NCBI GenBank assembly: GCA_023667695.1
Contig: JAMOZY010000003.1
Span: 151,072-215,071, forward strand
DNA: 64,000 nucleotides
Direction of reading: 5' to 3'
Source of the DNA: Clostridium sp.
GTDB lineage: Bacteria > Bacillota > Clostridia > Lachnospirales > Lachnospiraceae
Part shown: positions 54,404 through 64,000 of the stretch, piece by piece
Layout of the letters: every line of letters starts with the position of its first letter
Position numbering within the stretch: position 1 is the stretch's first letter
The notes under the pieces: generated by a model
What the model was told of the DNA's origin: nothing
What the model saw: only the letters and a program-made list of their open reading frames with translations
Database searches by the model: none
Translations under genes and position numbers: made by a program

Positions 54404-54815
54404 TCACTGTTCTACCGCTTCATTTCCTTGCAACGCATCAATAATTTCCTTAATTTCCTCCAACTCTGCCTTACATTTTCTCACTTCATCCCATATATCA
54501 ATCTTCCCCTGCGGCGGTTCAAAAATACCGCCCTTACCGGATTGAAGCACATCCACCTTCTCTCCGTCAAAGATAATATAAACCCGTTCATCCTTGTCAT
54601 AAAGCTTCTTGACATACTCCATAAAGTGTGGTGTCAACAGATAAAATGCACTATGCTTATCCCTGGCAAATACATCAAACCTTTGATTAAAATCCACATC
54701 CTCCATTTCAATCTTACTCTCTTCAAACAAAGGATAGGGGTCTTTCTTTTTTACCACCTTTACCTTACCTTCTATCTGCTTTGGAAAAGAAATCTCTAAA
54801 ATTCTTCCTCATCTA
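54404..54815 (-). pseudogene. Truncated and frame-shifted second DUF3137 gene
   Basis: The frame up to 54757 (GTG start) encodes 117 residues that align with the C-terminal domain of the neighbouring DUF3137 protein: NQRFDVFARDKHSAFYLLTP against NEMFEVYASDAHMVFYVLTP, and GIFEPPQG against GMFEPDMG. Just upstream, in a different frame, GRILEISFPKQIEG corresponds to the preceding part of the homologue, so a one-base shift near 54770 breaks it. The rest of the N-terminus is missing. This is the 3' remnant of a duplicated gene. Confidence 0.65.
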
Positions 54816-54902
54816 ATTCAATTCTACCCATACCGCATTCCCCATGTCATTTTGTTTCAGTTTTCGGTTATCGTCTACTTCGTAGACTGCTTGTTCGTTA
54901 AT

Positions 54903-54953
54903 ACCGCAGGAAAAACAAATGCCGCTTCGCGTCGCTTGTTTTTCCTTTGCGGT
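54903..54953. repeat. Long perfect hairpin upstream of the DUF3137 remnant
   Basis: ACCGC plus GGAAAAACAA (54903-54918) pairs with TTGTTTTTCC plus GCGGT (54936-54953). The loop contains GCTTCGCG. A smaller hairpin (GTCTAC/GTAGAC, 54873-54887) lies beside it. The 230-base gap between the remnant and deoC otherwise has the deoC terminator. No coding sequence was seen here. Confidence 0.6.
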
Positions 54954-54988
54954 TATTATATCATATGAAACTGGAGCTTTATTCTGTT

Positions 54989-55025
54989 AAAAAAGCACAA
55001 TATCCGGTCGTATCGTGCTTTTTTT
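54989..55025 (-). terminator. Terminator of deoC
   Basis: AAAAAAGCAC pairs with GTGCTTTTTT around a 16-base partly paired loop; the minus-strand transcript ends in a T-run. It lies 22 bases after the deoC stop codon. Confidence 0.75.
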
Positions 55026-55046
55026 GAGCATATTTCATATCCGCAC

Positions 55047-55742
55047 TTACTGCAATCCACCTCCAGGACTACTCTTCAAGGCATACTCTTTCATGATTTC
55101 TACCGTAGCACTGGTTCCCAGGCGGTCTGCGCCTGCATGAATCATAGCTTCTGCCGTCTGTAGATTCCGGATACCGCCGGAGGCTTTCACCCATGCCTTT
55201 CCTGCGACTGTCCTTTTCATCAAACCCACATCCTCTGTAGCTGCACCGCCGCTGCTAAAGCCTGTTGAGGTCTTTACGAAGTCTGCCCCCGCTTCTACTG
55301 CCAGTTCGCATGCCTTGATTTTCTCCTCCTCTGTCAGCAGACAGGTTTCTATAATCACCTTCAGTCTTGCTTCCTTCCATGCCGGATTGTGAATGCAGGC
55401 ATCCTTTACCTCTTTGATATCATACCGTACCTCTTCATAGTCCTTTGCCTTTAATGCTCCTACATTGATTACCATATCGATTTCATCTGCACCATTTTCT
55501 ATGGCATCGACCGTTTCCAGCTTCTTACTTAACGTAGACATAGCTCCTAAGGGAAATCCGATTACCGTACATACCTTTACGTCCGTATCCTTTAACTCCT
55601 CTGCTGCCAAAGGCGTATAATAGGAATTCACACAGACAGAAGCAAAATCATACTCCTTTGCCTCTTCACAGATTCGCTTTATATCTGCTGCCGTTGCATC
55701 CGCTTTCAATATCGTATGGTCAAAATACTTTGAAAACTTCAT
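55047..55742 (-). CDS. deoC: Deoxyribose-phosphate aldolase
   Basis: A 231-residue class I aldolase that splits 2-deoxyribose-5-phosphate into glyceraldehyde-3-phosphate and acetaldehyde, part of deoxynucleoside breakdown. The family start [17 protein letters not shown], the [17 protein letters not shown] stretch and the Schiff-base lysine in [19 protein letters not shown] sequence are present (Lys in VKTSTGF). GAGGAGG precedes the ATG. It has its own terminator and follows the rpoC terminator. Confidence 0.96.
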   Translation of the reverse strand: MKFSKYFDHTILKADATAADIKRICEEAKEYDFASVCVNSYYTPLAAEELKDTDVKVCTVIGFPLGAMSTLSKKLETVDAIENGADEIDMVINVGALKAKDYEEVRYDIKEVKDACIHNPAWKEARLKVIIETCLLTEEEKIKACELAVEAGADFVKTSTGFSSGGAATEDVGLMKRTVAGKAWVKASGGIRNLQTAEAMIHAGADRLGTSATVEIMKEYALKSSPGGGLQ

Positions 55743-55781
55743 CCTTCCTCCTCTTTTCCAATCCTATCTCCTATTGCCTTG

Positions 55782-55820
55782 AAAAAAGTCCCCAAAACCG
55801 GATGCTTCCGGCCTGGGGAC
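55782..55820 (-). terminator. Terminator of the rpoB-rpoC operon
   Basis: On the minus strand GTCCCCAGGCCGGA pairs with TCCGGTTTTGGGGAC, followed by TTTTTTC. It lies about 38 bases after the rpoC stop codon. Confidence 0.85.
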
Positions 55821-55857
55821 ACTCTTCCGTCTCTTATGTGATATGCATTTCTACCGA

Positions 55858-58800
55858 CTATTCTTCCGGCGCCTCTTCGGAACCACCAACCGTCTCTGCA
55901 ACCTCTTCTTCTGCCACAGCTTCCTCTGCCACAGCTTCGGTTTCTCCTGCTTCCGCTTCTTCTGCTTCATCACCTTCTACTTCACTGAAGTCCAGAACAT
56001 CATCATCCTGAAAGGTAAATTCTTCTGAATCTAACTGTACGGAACGATAACGCTTCATACCGGTGCCGGCAGGAATCAGCTTACCAAGCAGTACATTTTC
56101 CTTCAAGCCAATCAATGCGTCCGTCTTGCCCTTAATTGCAGCTTCCGTCAATACCTTCGTGGTCTCCTGGAAGGAAGCTGCGGACAGGAAGGAATCGGTT
56201 GCCAGAGATGCCTTGGTGATACCAAGTATGGACTGGGTTCCCTGTGCCGGCTCCAGTCCCTGAGCAGCCAACGCTTCATTGGTTTCCTCAAAGTCCAGAA
56301 CATCTACCAATGTACCCGGCAAATACTCGGAATCTCCACCTTCTTCTATCTTAATCTTCTTTAACATCTGCCGAACAATGATTTCAATATGCTTATCATT
56401 GATATCAACACCCTGAAGCCGGTATACACGCTGAACCTCACGGAGCATGTAATCCTGTACCGCACGCACACCCTTAATCTTAAGGATATCATGAGGATTT
56501 ACAGAACCCTCCGTCAATTCATCACCAGCCTCCAGAATCTGTCCCTCCTGAACCTTGATTCGGGAACCATATGGAATCAGATATGCTTTACTTTCAGCGG
56601 TTTCCTTATTGGTAATCACTACCTCACGCTTGGTCTTAACATTATTGATGGCTACTTCACCGCCGAACTCTGCAATGATTGCAAGACCCTTTGGCTTACG
56701 AGCCTCGAATAATTCCTCCACACGAGGAAGACCCTGGGTAATATCATCACCAGCAACACCACCGGTATGGAAGGTACGCATAGTCAGCTGAGTACCAGGT
56801 TCACCAATGGACTGAGCAGCAATAATACCAACTGCTTCACCCACCTGCACCGGCTGACCCGTTGCCATATTGGCACCATAACACTTCGCACAGACACCCA
56901 GATGGGATTTACAGGTCAGGATGGTACGAATCTTCAGCTTTCCAGTTACTCCATTCTCTGCATCTACAATCGGATTACCGTTTTCATCCACGCCGCGTTC
57001 AACAACTGCTGCTGCCCGCTTCGGATTAATCATATGATTATGCTTCACAATCATATTGCCGTCTTTATCAAAAATATCAACCGCTGTATATCTTCCGGTA
57101 ATACGTTCCTTAAAGGTTTCAATAATTTCCTTTCCATCTGAGAATTCTTCTACCAGCATACCCGGAATCTGGTCTACCGGCTTACCAGCACAGCAGTCTA
57201 CCTCCCGGATGATTAAATCCTGCGATACATCAACCAGACGTCTGGTCAGATAACCGGAGTCAGCCGTACGAAGGGCAGTATCTGACAGACCCTTACGTGC
57301 GCCATGGGCGGAAATAAAGTACTCCAATACATTCAGACCTTCCCGGAAGTTCGCTTTAATCGGAAGTTCGATGGTCCGTCCTGTAGTATCTGCCATCAAA
57401 CCACGCATACCTGCTAACTGCTTAATCTGCTGGTTGGAACCACGGGCGCCAGAATCCGCCATCATATAAATATTATTGTACTTATCCAGTCCGTCTATCA
57501 AAGCCTTTGTTAATGAATCATCCGCCTGGGACCAGGTCTTTACAACCCGGGCATAGCGTTCTTCCTCTGTCATTAAGCCCCGACGGTACATTTTGTTAAT
57601 CTTATCTACTGTATTCTGTGCCTCACCCAGAATTACCTTCTTTGTCTCCGGCACTGTCATATCAGAAATGGATACCGTCATGGCGCTTCTGGTGGAATAC
57701 TTATATCCCATACTCTTAATATCATCCAAAACCTCGGCAGTCTTGGTTGCGCCATGGGTATTGATACACTTATCCAGAATCGGCTTTAACTGCTTCTTGC
57801 CTACATGGAAATCAATTTCCGGTAACAATGCATTTTCCGACTTGGTACGGTCTACATAACCTAAATCCTGTGGAATGATTTCATTGAAAATCAAACGGCC
57901 CAGGGTTGTTTCAATCACCCGGGAAACCGGATTCCCATCCAAATCCTTTCCTTTCATACGCACCTTAATCAATGCATGCAGGGTAATTTCCTTATTTTCA
58001 TAAGCCAAAATTGCTTCATTTTCAGACTTAAAGGCTTTTCCTTCGCCCTTATCACCATCCTTCTGCATGGTCAGATAATAAATACCCAATACCATATCCT
58101 GAGACGGAACTGCTACCGGCGCACCGTCTGATGGCTTTAACAGGTTATTCGGTGAAAGCAGCAGGAACCGACATTCTGCCTGTGCCTCTACCGACAACGG
58201 AAGATGGACTGCCATCTGGTCACCATCAAAATCCGCATTATATGCCGTACATACCAACGGATGAAGCTTAATTGCCTTACCTTCTACCAGAATTGGCTCA
58301 AATGCCTGGATACCCAGTCTGTGCAGCGTAGGCGCACGATTCAGCATAACCGGATGCTCCTTAATTACCTCTTCCAGCACATCCCAGACAACCGGGTCCA
58401 GCTTCTCAACCATCTTCTTTGCATATTTAATATTATGTGCCTGCTTATTCGCAACCAGTTCCTTCATGACAAATGGCTTAAATAATTCAATCGCCATTTC
58501 CTTCGGCAGACCGCACTGATAAATCTTCAGCTCCGGCCCTACTACGATAACGGAACGACCAGAATAATCAACACGCTTTCCTAACAGATTCTGACGGAAC
58601 CGTCCCTGCTTACCCTTTAACATATCAGACAATGACTTTAACGCCCGGTTACCAGGACCCGTCACCGCACGTCCCCGTCTGCCGTTATCAATCAAGGAAT
58701 CTACTGCCTCCTGCAGCATTCTCTTTTCATTCCGGACAATGATATCCGGCGCGCCTAATTCTAATAACCGCTTCAGACGATTGTTACGGTTAATAATACG

Positions 58801-59604
58801 TCTGTATAAATCATTCAAATCCGAGGTGGCAAAACGACCGCCATCCAGCTGAACCATCGGCCGGATATCCGGTGGAATAACCGGAACTACATCCAGAATC
58901 ATCCATTCCGGCATATTGTTTGATGCCCGGAACGCCTCAACGACTTCCAGTCTCTTAATAATTTTCGCACGCTTCTGACCGGTAGAATTCTTTAATTCCT
59001 TGCTTAATTCCTCATAATCATGCTCCAAATCAATTGCCTGCAGCAATTCCTTAATGGATTCTGCACCCATGCCTGCCCGGAAGGAGCCATAGCCAAACTT
59101 ATCCTCTGCATCCCGGTACTCTTTTTCAGACAAAACATCCTTATACTTCAGGTCTGTCTCCCCTGGGTCTAACACAATATATGCGGCGAAGTATAATACC
59201 TTCTCCAGCTCTCTTGGAGACTTATCCAGCAGCAAACCCATGCGGCTTGGAATTCCCTTAAAATACCAGATGTGGGAAACCGGTGCAGCAAGCTCGATAT
59301 GACCCATACGTTCTCTTCGAACATTTGCTTTTGTAACCTCTACACCACAACGGTCACAGATTACGCCCTTATAACGAACCTTTTTATACTTACCGCAATG
59401 ACATTCCCAGTCCTTACTAGGTCCAAAAATACGCTCGCAGAATAAACCGTCCTTTTCCGGCTTTAAGGTTCTATAATTGATTGTTTCCGGCTTCTTAACT
59501 TCACCATGAGACCATTCTCTAATCTTATCAGGAGAAGCTAACCCAATCTTTATGGAGTCAAAGTTAATTGGCTGGTCTACTTCTTGATTATTCATATTTG
59601 ACAT
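55858..59604 (-). CDS. rpoC: DNA-directed RNA polymerase subunit beta'
   Basis: A 1248-residue beta' subunit. The N-terminal zinc-binding motif ([19 protein letters not shown]), the catalytic NADFDGDQM with the three Asp residues, the bridge-helix and trigger-loop stretches and the second zinc site ([13 protein letters not shown]) are all intact. The last 45 or so residues are an acidic Glu/Ala/Val-rich tail (from about [20 protein letters not shown]) with short internal repeats. GAAGGAG precedes the ATG. It follows rpoB after 21 bases and ends at a strong terminator. Confidence 0.99.
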   Translation of the reverse strand: MSNMNNQEVDQPINFDSIKIGLASPDKIREWSHGEVKKPETINYRTLKPEKDGLFCERIFGPSKDWECHCGKYKKVRYKGVICDRCGVEVTKANVRRERMGHIELAAPVSHIWYFKGIPSRMGLLLDKSPRELEKVLYFAAYIVLDPGETDLKYKDVLSEKEYRDAEDKFGYGSFRAGMGAESIKELLQAIDLEHDYEELSKELKNSTGQKRAKIIKRLEVVEAFRASNNMPEWMILDVVPVIPPDIRPMVQLDGGRFATSDLNDLYRRIINRNNRLKRLLELGAPDIIVRNEKRMLQEAVDSLIDNGRRGRAVTGPGNRALKSLSDMLKGKQGRFRQNLLGKRVDYSGRSVIVVGPELKIYQCGLPKEMAIELFKPFVMKELVANKQAHNIKYAKKMVEKLDPVVWDVLEEVIKEHPVMLNRAPTLHRLGIQAFEPILVEGKAIKLHPLVCTAYNADFDGDQMAVHLPLSVEAQAECRFLLLSPNNLLKPSDGAPVAVPSQDMVLGIYYLTMQKDGDKGEGKAFKSENEAILAYENKEITLHALIKVRMKGKDLDGNPVSRVIETTLGRLIFNEIIPQDLGYVDRTKSENALLPEIDFHVGKKQLKPILDKCINTHGATKTAEVLDDIKSMGYKYSTRSAMTVSISDMTVPETKKVILGEAQNTVDKINKMYRRGLMTEEERYARVVKTWSQADDSLTKALIDGLDKYNNIYMMADSGARGSNQQIKQLAGMRGLMADTTGRTIELPIKANFREGLNVLEYFISAHGARKGLSDTALRTADSGYLTRRLVDVSQDLIIREVDCCAGKPVDQIPGMLVEEFSDGKEIIETFKERITGRYTAVDIFDKDGNMIVKHNHMINPKRAAAVVERGVDENGNPIVDAENGVTGKLKIRTILTCKSHLGVCAKCYGANMATGQPVQVGEAVGIIAAQSIGEPGTQLTMRTFHTGGVAGDDITQGLPRVEELFEARKPKGLAIIAEFGGEVAINNVKTKREVVITNKETAESKAYLIPYGSRIKVQEGQILEAGDELTEGSVNPHDILKIKGVRAVQDYMLREVQRVYRLQGVDINDKHIEIIVRQMLKKIKIEEGGDSEYLPGTLVDVLDFEETNEALAAQGLEPAQGTQSILGITKASLATDSFLSAASFQETTKVLTEAAIKGKTDALIGLKENVLLGKLIPAGTGMKRYRSVQLDSEEFTFQDDDVLDFSEVEGDEAEEAEAGETEAVAEEAVAEEEVAETVGGSEEAPEE

Positions 59605-59625
59605 CTCGTAGTACTCCTTCCATTA

Positions 59626-62600
59626 CTATTCTTCAGAATCATCATAGTCCGCATCATCAACGCTGTAACCGTCTTCTTCAACCTCTTCGATGAAATCACC
59701 CTGTTCATCTACCTGATTATATCCCTCATAGAGATTATATTCCTCGTTGCTCTTGACATCACCTTCGCCTTCAATCATTGGACGGAGATTCTCATCACCA
59801 TAATTAATGGTTTCACTAAACTCAATCTCTTCATTATTCTCATCATATACCTTTACATCTAATGCAAGAGACTGCAATTCCTTCAATAATACCTTGAAGG
59901 ATTCCGGAATACCCGGCTCCGGAATATTATCACCTTTAATAATCGCTTCATATGTCTTGACACGTCCGACTACATCATCTGACTTTACGGTCAGGATTTC
60001 CTGCAGCGTATAAGATGCACCATATGCCTCTAATGCCCAGACCTCCATTTCACCGAACCGCTGTCCGCCAAACTGTGCCTTACCGCCTAACGGCTGCTGG
60101 GTTACCAGGGAATAAGGACCGGTAGAACGGGCATGAATCTTATCATCAACCAGATGATGCAGCTTCAGATAATGCATGAATCCAATGGTAACCGGACCGT
60201 CAAACTCATCTCCGGTACGGCCGTCACGGAGCTGTACCTTACCAGTACGGTTAATCGGCACACCCTTCCATGCACTTCTATGTTCCCGATTCTCATACAA
60301 ATACTCTACTACTTCATCATTCAGACTGTCGCCCCATTTTGCCTTAAAATCATCCCACTCTTCGTTGGCATAATCATTGGCAATTTCCAGGGTTTCCATG
60401 ATTTCCTCCTCATTAGCGCCATCAAATACCGGAGTACTAATCTTAAAGCCCAATACATTCGCAGCAAGGCTTAAATGCGTCTCTAAAACCTGTCCAATAT
60501 TCATACGGGAAGGAACACCCAGCGGATTCAATACGATATCCAGAGGACGTCCGTTTGGCAGGAATGGCATGTCTTCTACCGGAAGAATCCGGGAAACCAC
60601 ACCCTTATTACCATGACGGCCTGCCATCTTATCACCAACGGAAATCTTTCTCTTCTGCGCAATATATACCCGAACGGATTTATTCACGCCCGGCGGAAGC
60701 TCATCCCCGTTTTCTCTTGTAAATATCTTGGTATCCATTACCACACCAAATGCACCATGAGGTACACGAAGGGAGGTATCCCGAACCTCTCTTGCCTTCT
60801 CACCAAAGATGGCACGAAGCAAGCGTTCCTCCGCAGTCAGCTCTGTCTCGCCCTTTGGCGTAACCTTGCCAACCAGAATATCACCGGCACGAACCTCTGC
60901 GCCAATACGGATAATACCATTTTCATCCAAATCCTTCAAAGCATCATCACTTAAGCCTGCCAAATCTCTGGTGATTTCCTCCTGACCCAGCTTTGTATCC
61001 CGTGCTTCTGCTTCGTATTCTTCAATATGAACGGAGGTATACACATCATCCTGAACCAGACGTTCACTTAATAATACCGCATCCTCGTAATTATAGCCTT
61101 CCCAGGTCATAAAACCAATCAGCGGATTCTTACCTAAGGCAATCTCACCACCGGATGTAGAAGGTCCGTCTGCAATGACCTCGCCCTCTTCTACCCGGTC
61201 GCCCTTGCATACAATCGGTCTCTGATTCATACAGTTCCCCTGATTGCTTCGGGCAAACTTAATAACATGGTACGTGTCCTTCGTTCCATCATCACAGCGG
61301 ATAACAATTTCCTTGCTGGAAGACTTTTCAACCACACCCGCATGCTTTGCAACAATACATACACCGGAATCTACTGCTGCCTTTGCCTCCATACCGGTGC
61401 CAACAATCGGAGATTCTGTCCGGAGAAGCGGTACTGCCTGACGCTGCATGTTAGAACCCATCAACGCCCGGTTTGCATCATCATTCTGTAGGAATGGAAT
61501 CATGGAAGTCGCCACGGAAAATACCATTTTCGGCGATACATCCATCAAATCAATCCGATTTTTCGGGAATTCAGAGGTCTCCTCCCGGAAACGGCCGGAT
61601 ACATTGCTATTTACAAAATGTCCGATTTCATCCAAAGGTTCATTTGCCTGGGCTACCACATATTTATCTTCATCATCTGCGGTAAGATAAATAACATCAT
61701 CCGTTACAACCGGATTCTCCGGATTGCTCCGGTCCAGCTTACGGTATGGTGCCTCCACAAATCCATACTGGTTAATCCTTGCATAGCAGGCCAGTGAATT
61801 AATCAAGCCGATATTCGGACCTTCCGGGGTCTCAATCGGACACATTCTTCCATAATGTGTATAATGTACATCCCGCACCTCAAATCCGGCACGGTCTCTA
61901 GAAAGACCACCCGGTCCTAATGCGGATAAACGTCTCTTATGTGTCAACTCGGATAATGGATTGTTCTGATCCATGAACTGGGATAACTGGGAGCTTCCAA
62001 AAAACTCCTTCACAGCAGCAGTCACCGGCTTAATATTAATCAGGGAAGATGCAGAAATCGCATCCGCATCCTGGGTTGTCATACGTTCCCGAACCACACG
62101 CTCCAAACGGGATAACCCGATGCGGTACTGATTCTGCAGCAGTTCACCTACCGCACGAATCCGCCGATTACCCAAATGATCGATATCATCCTGATTGCCG
62201 ATACCATATTCCAGATGCATATTGTAATTAATAGAGGCAAAAATATCCTCCTTGGTAATATGCTTTGGAACCAAATCAGAAATATGCTTCTGCAGCTCTG
62301 CCTTCAATTCTTCACCACTGAACTTCTCAAGCAATTCCTTTAACACCGGATAATATACCCGCTCAATGATTCCGATTTCAGACGGTTGAAAATCAACATA
62401 GTCCGCCATACAAACCATCATGTTGGATAATACTTTAACATTCCGCTCTTCCGTCTGTACCATAACATATGGTACCGCTGCATTCTGGATTTTATTTGCA
62501 AGCTCCAGGGTTACCTTTTCTCCGGCAGAGGCAATAATCTCACCAGTTCCCTGATTTACTACATCCTCTGTAAGTACAAATCCAACAATACGATTTTGTA

Positions 62601-63453
62601 ATGCCAGCTTTTTATTAAACTTATATCTACCAACCTTTGCCAAATCATATCTCTTAGGGTCAAAAAACATACTATTAATCAGACTTTCTGCACTCTCCAC
62701 TGCCAGCGGCTCTCCCGGTCTGATTTTTTTGTACAGCTCTAACAGTCCACCTTCATAGTCTGTGGACGGGTCCTTTTCAATACTTGCCAGTATCTTTGGC
62801 TCTTCGCCAAATAAATCAATAATTTCTGCATTTGTTCCAATGCCCAGTGAACGGATTAAGACAGTAATCGGTACCTTTCTGGTCCGGTCTACACGTACGG
62901 AAAATACATTATTGGAATCAGTCTCATACTCTAACCACGCACCACGATTCGGAATTACGGTACACGAATATAAGGTCTTACCAATCTTATCGTGGCCAAT
63001 CGCATAATAGATACCAGGAGAACGAACTAACTGGCTTACAATTACACGCTCTGCACCGTTAATCACAAATGTACCGGTTTCTGTCATTAACGGTAAATCA
63101 CCGATAAAAATATCATGAGTACTCATTTCATCGGTTTCCTTCTTCCGAAGGCGTACATTCACCTTCAAAGGCGCTGCATACGTTGCATCCCGTTCCTTGC
63201 ATTCCTCAATGGAATACTTTACATCATCCCTGCACAACTGGAATCCGATGAATTCCATGCAGTAACGACCGCTGACATCCTCAATTGGCGAGATGTCATC
63301 AAATGCTTCTTTCAGGCCATCCGTCAGAAACCACTCATATGAGTCCTTCTGAACTTCAATAAGGTTCGGCATGTCCAGAACTTCATTTCTTCTGGAATAA
63401 CTCATTCTGATTCCTTTGCCTGATTTGATAGGATTAATCCTTGTCTTTTCCAT
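59626..63453 (-). CDS. rpoB: DNA-directed RNA polymerase subunit beta
   Basis: A 1275-residue beta subunit. The rifampicin-binding region is seen as [34 protein letters not shown], with its usual Asp, His and Ser residues of a sensitive polymerase. The C-terminal half carries [16 protein letters not shown] and the C-terminus is acidic. The start is ATG 63453, with AAGGGG in the leader; a GTG four codons earlier lies within that SD. It has its own strong promoter about 100 bases upstream. Confidence 0.99.
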   Translation of the reverse strand: MEKTRINPIKSGKGIRMSYSRRNEVLDMPNLIEVQKDSYEWFLTDGLKEAFDDISPIEDVSGRYCMEFIGFQLCRDDVKYSIEECKERDATYAAPLKVNVRLRKKETDEMSTHDIFIGDLPLMTETGTFVINGAERVIVSQLVRSPGIYYAIGHDKIGKTLYSCTVIPNRGAWLEYETDSNNVFSVRVDRTRKVPITVLIRSLGIGTNAEIIDLFGEEPKILASIEKDPSTDYEGGLLELYKKIRPGEPLAVESAESLINSMFFDPKRYDLAKVGRYKFNKKLALQNRIVGFVLTEDVVNQGTGEIIASAGEKVTLELANKIQNAAVPYVMVQTEERNVKVLSNMMVCMADYVDFQPSEIGIIERVYYPVLKELLEKFSGEELKAELQKHISDLVPKHITKEDIFASINYNMHLEYGIGNQDDIDHLGNRRIRAVGELLQNQYRIGLSRLERVVRERMTTQDADAISASSLINIKPVTAAVKEFFGSSQLSQFMDQNNPLSELTHKRRLSALGPGGLSRDRAGFEVRDVHYTHYGRMCPIETPEGPNIGLINSLACYARINQYGFVEAPYRKLDRSNPENPVVTDDVIYLTADDEDKYVVAQANEPLDEIGHFVNSNVSGRFREETSEFPKNRIDLMDVSPKMVFSVATSMIPFLQNDDANRALMGSNMQRQAVPLLRTESPIVGTGMEAKAAVDSGVCIVAKHAGVVEKSSSKEIVIRCDDGTKDTYHVIKFARSNQGNCMNQRPIVCKGDRVEEGEVIADGPSTSGGEIALGKNPLIGFMTWEGYNYEDAVLLSERLVQDDVYTSVHIEEYEAEARDTKLGQEEITRDLAGLSDDALKDLDENGIIRIGAEVRAGDILVGKVTPKGETELTAEERLLRAIFGEKAREVRDTSLRVPHGAFGVVMDTKIFTRENGDELPPGVNKSVRVYIAQKRKISVGDKMAGRHGNKGVVSRILPVEDMPFLPNGRPLDIVLNPLGVPSRMNIGQVLETHLSLAANVLGFKISTPVFDGANEEEIMETLEIANDYANEEWDDFKAKWGDSLNDEVVEYLYENREHRSAWKGVPINRTGKVQLRDGRTGDEFDGPVTIGFMHYLKLHHLVDDKIHARSTGPYSLVTQQPLGGKAQFGGQRFGEMEVWALEAYGASYTLQEILTVKSDDVVGRVKTYEAIIKGDNIPEPGIPESFKVLLKELQSLALDVKVYDENNEEIEFSETINYGDENLRPMIEGEGDVKSNEEYNLYEGYNQVDEQGDFIEEVEEDGYSVDDADYDDSEE

Positions 63454-63548
63454 TACTGGTTTCACCCCTTGAAATAAAAGTATGGTAACATAATGTCATA
63501 TGTTCATGCCTATATGGGCAAACCAACCCACGATAGTCATGCCATAAT

Positions 63549-63577
63549 ATAATATCACTCCAGGCAAGGGGTGTCAA
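63549..63577 (-). promoter_or_regulatory. Strong promoter of rpoB
   Basis: On the minus strand a perfect TTGACA (63577-63572), 17 bases and TATTAT (63554-63549). The leader to the rpoB ATG is about 90 nt. Confidence 0.75.
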
Positions 63578-63604
63578 CGATTTTTTTCACGAAAACTTTG
63601 AGCC

Positions 63605-63995
63605 ATGCGAGAGTACAAAATAATTGCTCGTCGGGTGCTTGCACACGAAAGAGCAGGTTATTTTGTACTCACATAGGGCGAATGCCCGTGACTGTTGTCA
63701 TAAGGAGGAACCCATCGCAGATGGGAGGATGCCTTATGACCTACGTGCGCATCAGCGCACTACCATTAAGCCGAAGTGAAACGAAGGCGAGGTACGCATG
63801 GAGCCAAAACCAATAAATTATGGTTTAGCGTACTAATTCTGCTACCGCGTCTTCCCAAGGATAAATATCTCACGAAGACACGCTTGCGCTCCTGCCAGCA
63901 CATAGCGGTACATAAGGGGTGAAAATACCACCCCTAAGTACCGATGTGCTTCTAAGGTCTTCTTTGAGATATTTATCCTCAGGAAGCCGCTGCCA
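63605..63995. other. Hairpin array of unknown function upstream of rpoB
   Basis: At least six nested or adjacent perfect inverted repeats fill this region. They are GAGTACAAAATAA with its complement (63611-63623/63658-63670), GGGC/GCCC (63676-63687), GTCATAAGG/CCTTATGAC (63697-63705/63732-63740) with CCCATC/GATGGG inside, GTGCGC/GCGCAC (63745-63760), TACGC/GCGTA with AAACC/GGTTT inside (about 63793-63832), and GGATAAATATCTC/GAGATATTTATCC (about 63859-63977) with AGCACAT/ATGTGCT, CGGTAC/GTACCG and AGGGGTG/CACCCCT nested. Unpaired internal segments are purine-rich on the plus strand. No gene is seen. The array probably extends past the window edge. Confidence 0.6.
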
Positions 63996-64000
63996 AGGCA

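Noticed and set aside
63454..63465. GTG start for RpoB
   Set aside because: The GTG forms part of the SD for the ATG at 63453.
63571..63816. Plus-strand open frame of 81 codons upstream of rpoB
   Set aside because: It starts inside the rpoB promoter and runs through perfect hairpin arms, which dictate its sequence. An internal SD (GGGAGGATG) with a 26-residue ORF ending at about 63816 was also weighed, but the same hairpins explain the match.

Overview
The window looks like the chromosome of a spore-forming Clostridia species, most likely a Lachnospiraceae member. The evidence is protein-level resemblance, moderate GC, sporulation genes (spoIIE, spoVT, yabP, yabQ), tRNA genes without an encoded CCA, and strong Shine-Dalgarno (SD) sites before most genes. 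Almost all coding space is assigned, and most genes lie on the minus strand.

Layout. (1) 1-5.8 kb is an accessory zone: a DUF6429-GNAT fusion, a DUF4143 ATPase, an XRE regulator, a RelB/RelE-type toxin-antitoxin pair and at least six gene remnants. It abuts the 3' end of rlmD, a gene known as an integration site for conjugative elements. (2) 5.8-13.1 kb: rlmD, yhaM, mutS2 and an OmpR-type two-component system. (3) 13.1-18.2 kb: a minus-strand run of VanW-family protein, AIR-synthase-like protein, Lrp/AsnC regulator, aminotransferase, CheX and trmL. (4) 18.4-24.4 kb: a 35-residue membrane peptide (absent from ordinary gene-length calls), a membrane-anchored helical protein, nth, a B12-binding radical SAM protein, a DUF815 ATPase and a MATE exporter. 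(5) 24.4-25.2 kb: a tRNA operon (Tyr, Leu, Phe, Gly) followed by partial duplications of the tRNA-Gly 3' end. (6) 25.3-27.5 kb: a GH13 neopullulanase-type enzyme. (7) 27.8-39.2 kb: the conserved sporulation/division block spoVT - HU - rqcP - yabP - yabQ - divIC - spoIIE - tilS - hpt - ftsH, matching Bacillus order except that an ABC-2 exporter sits between divIC and spoIIE; plsY precedes it. (8) 39.3-45.5 kb: an MMPL/RND exporter with an unusual bactofilin-like tail, a 950-residue secreted GLUG-repeat protein, and a divergent TetR regulator. (9) 45.5-50.8 kb: an ABC exporter (one ATPase, two permeases) divergent from a NarL/LiaR-type two-component system. (10) 50.8-55.7 kb: a PTS-IIC-like membrane protein, exodeoxyribonuclease III, a DUF3137 protein with a broken second copy, and deoC. 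(11) 55.8-63.5 kb: rpoC and rpoB with a strong promoter. (12) 63.6-64.0 kb: a dense hairpin array of unknown role.

No CRISPR array, complete transposon or intact prophage is visible. The items most worth a second look are the hairpin array upstream of rpoB, the MMPL/GLUG/TetR module, the repeated tRNA-Gly ends, and the 35-residue ORF lying antisense to the leader of its neighbour. Promoters, terminators and functions were read by eye from sequence; none was tested by search or folding.
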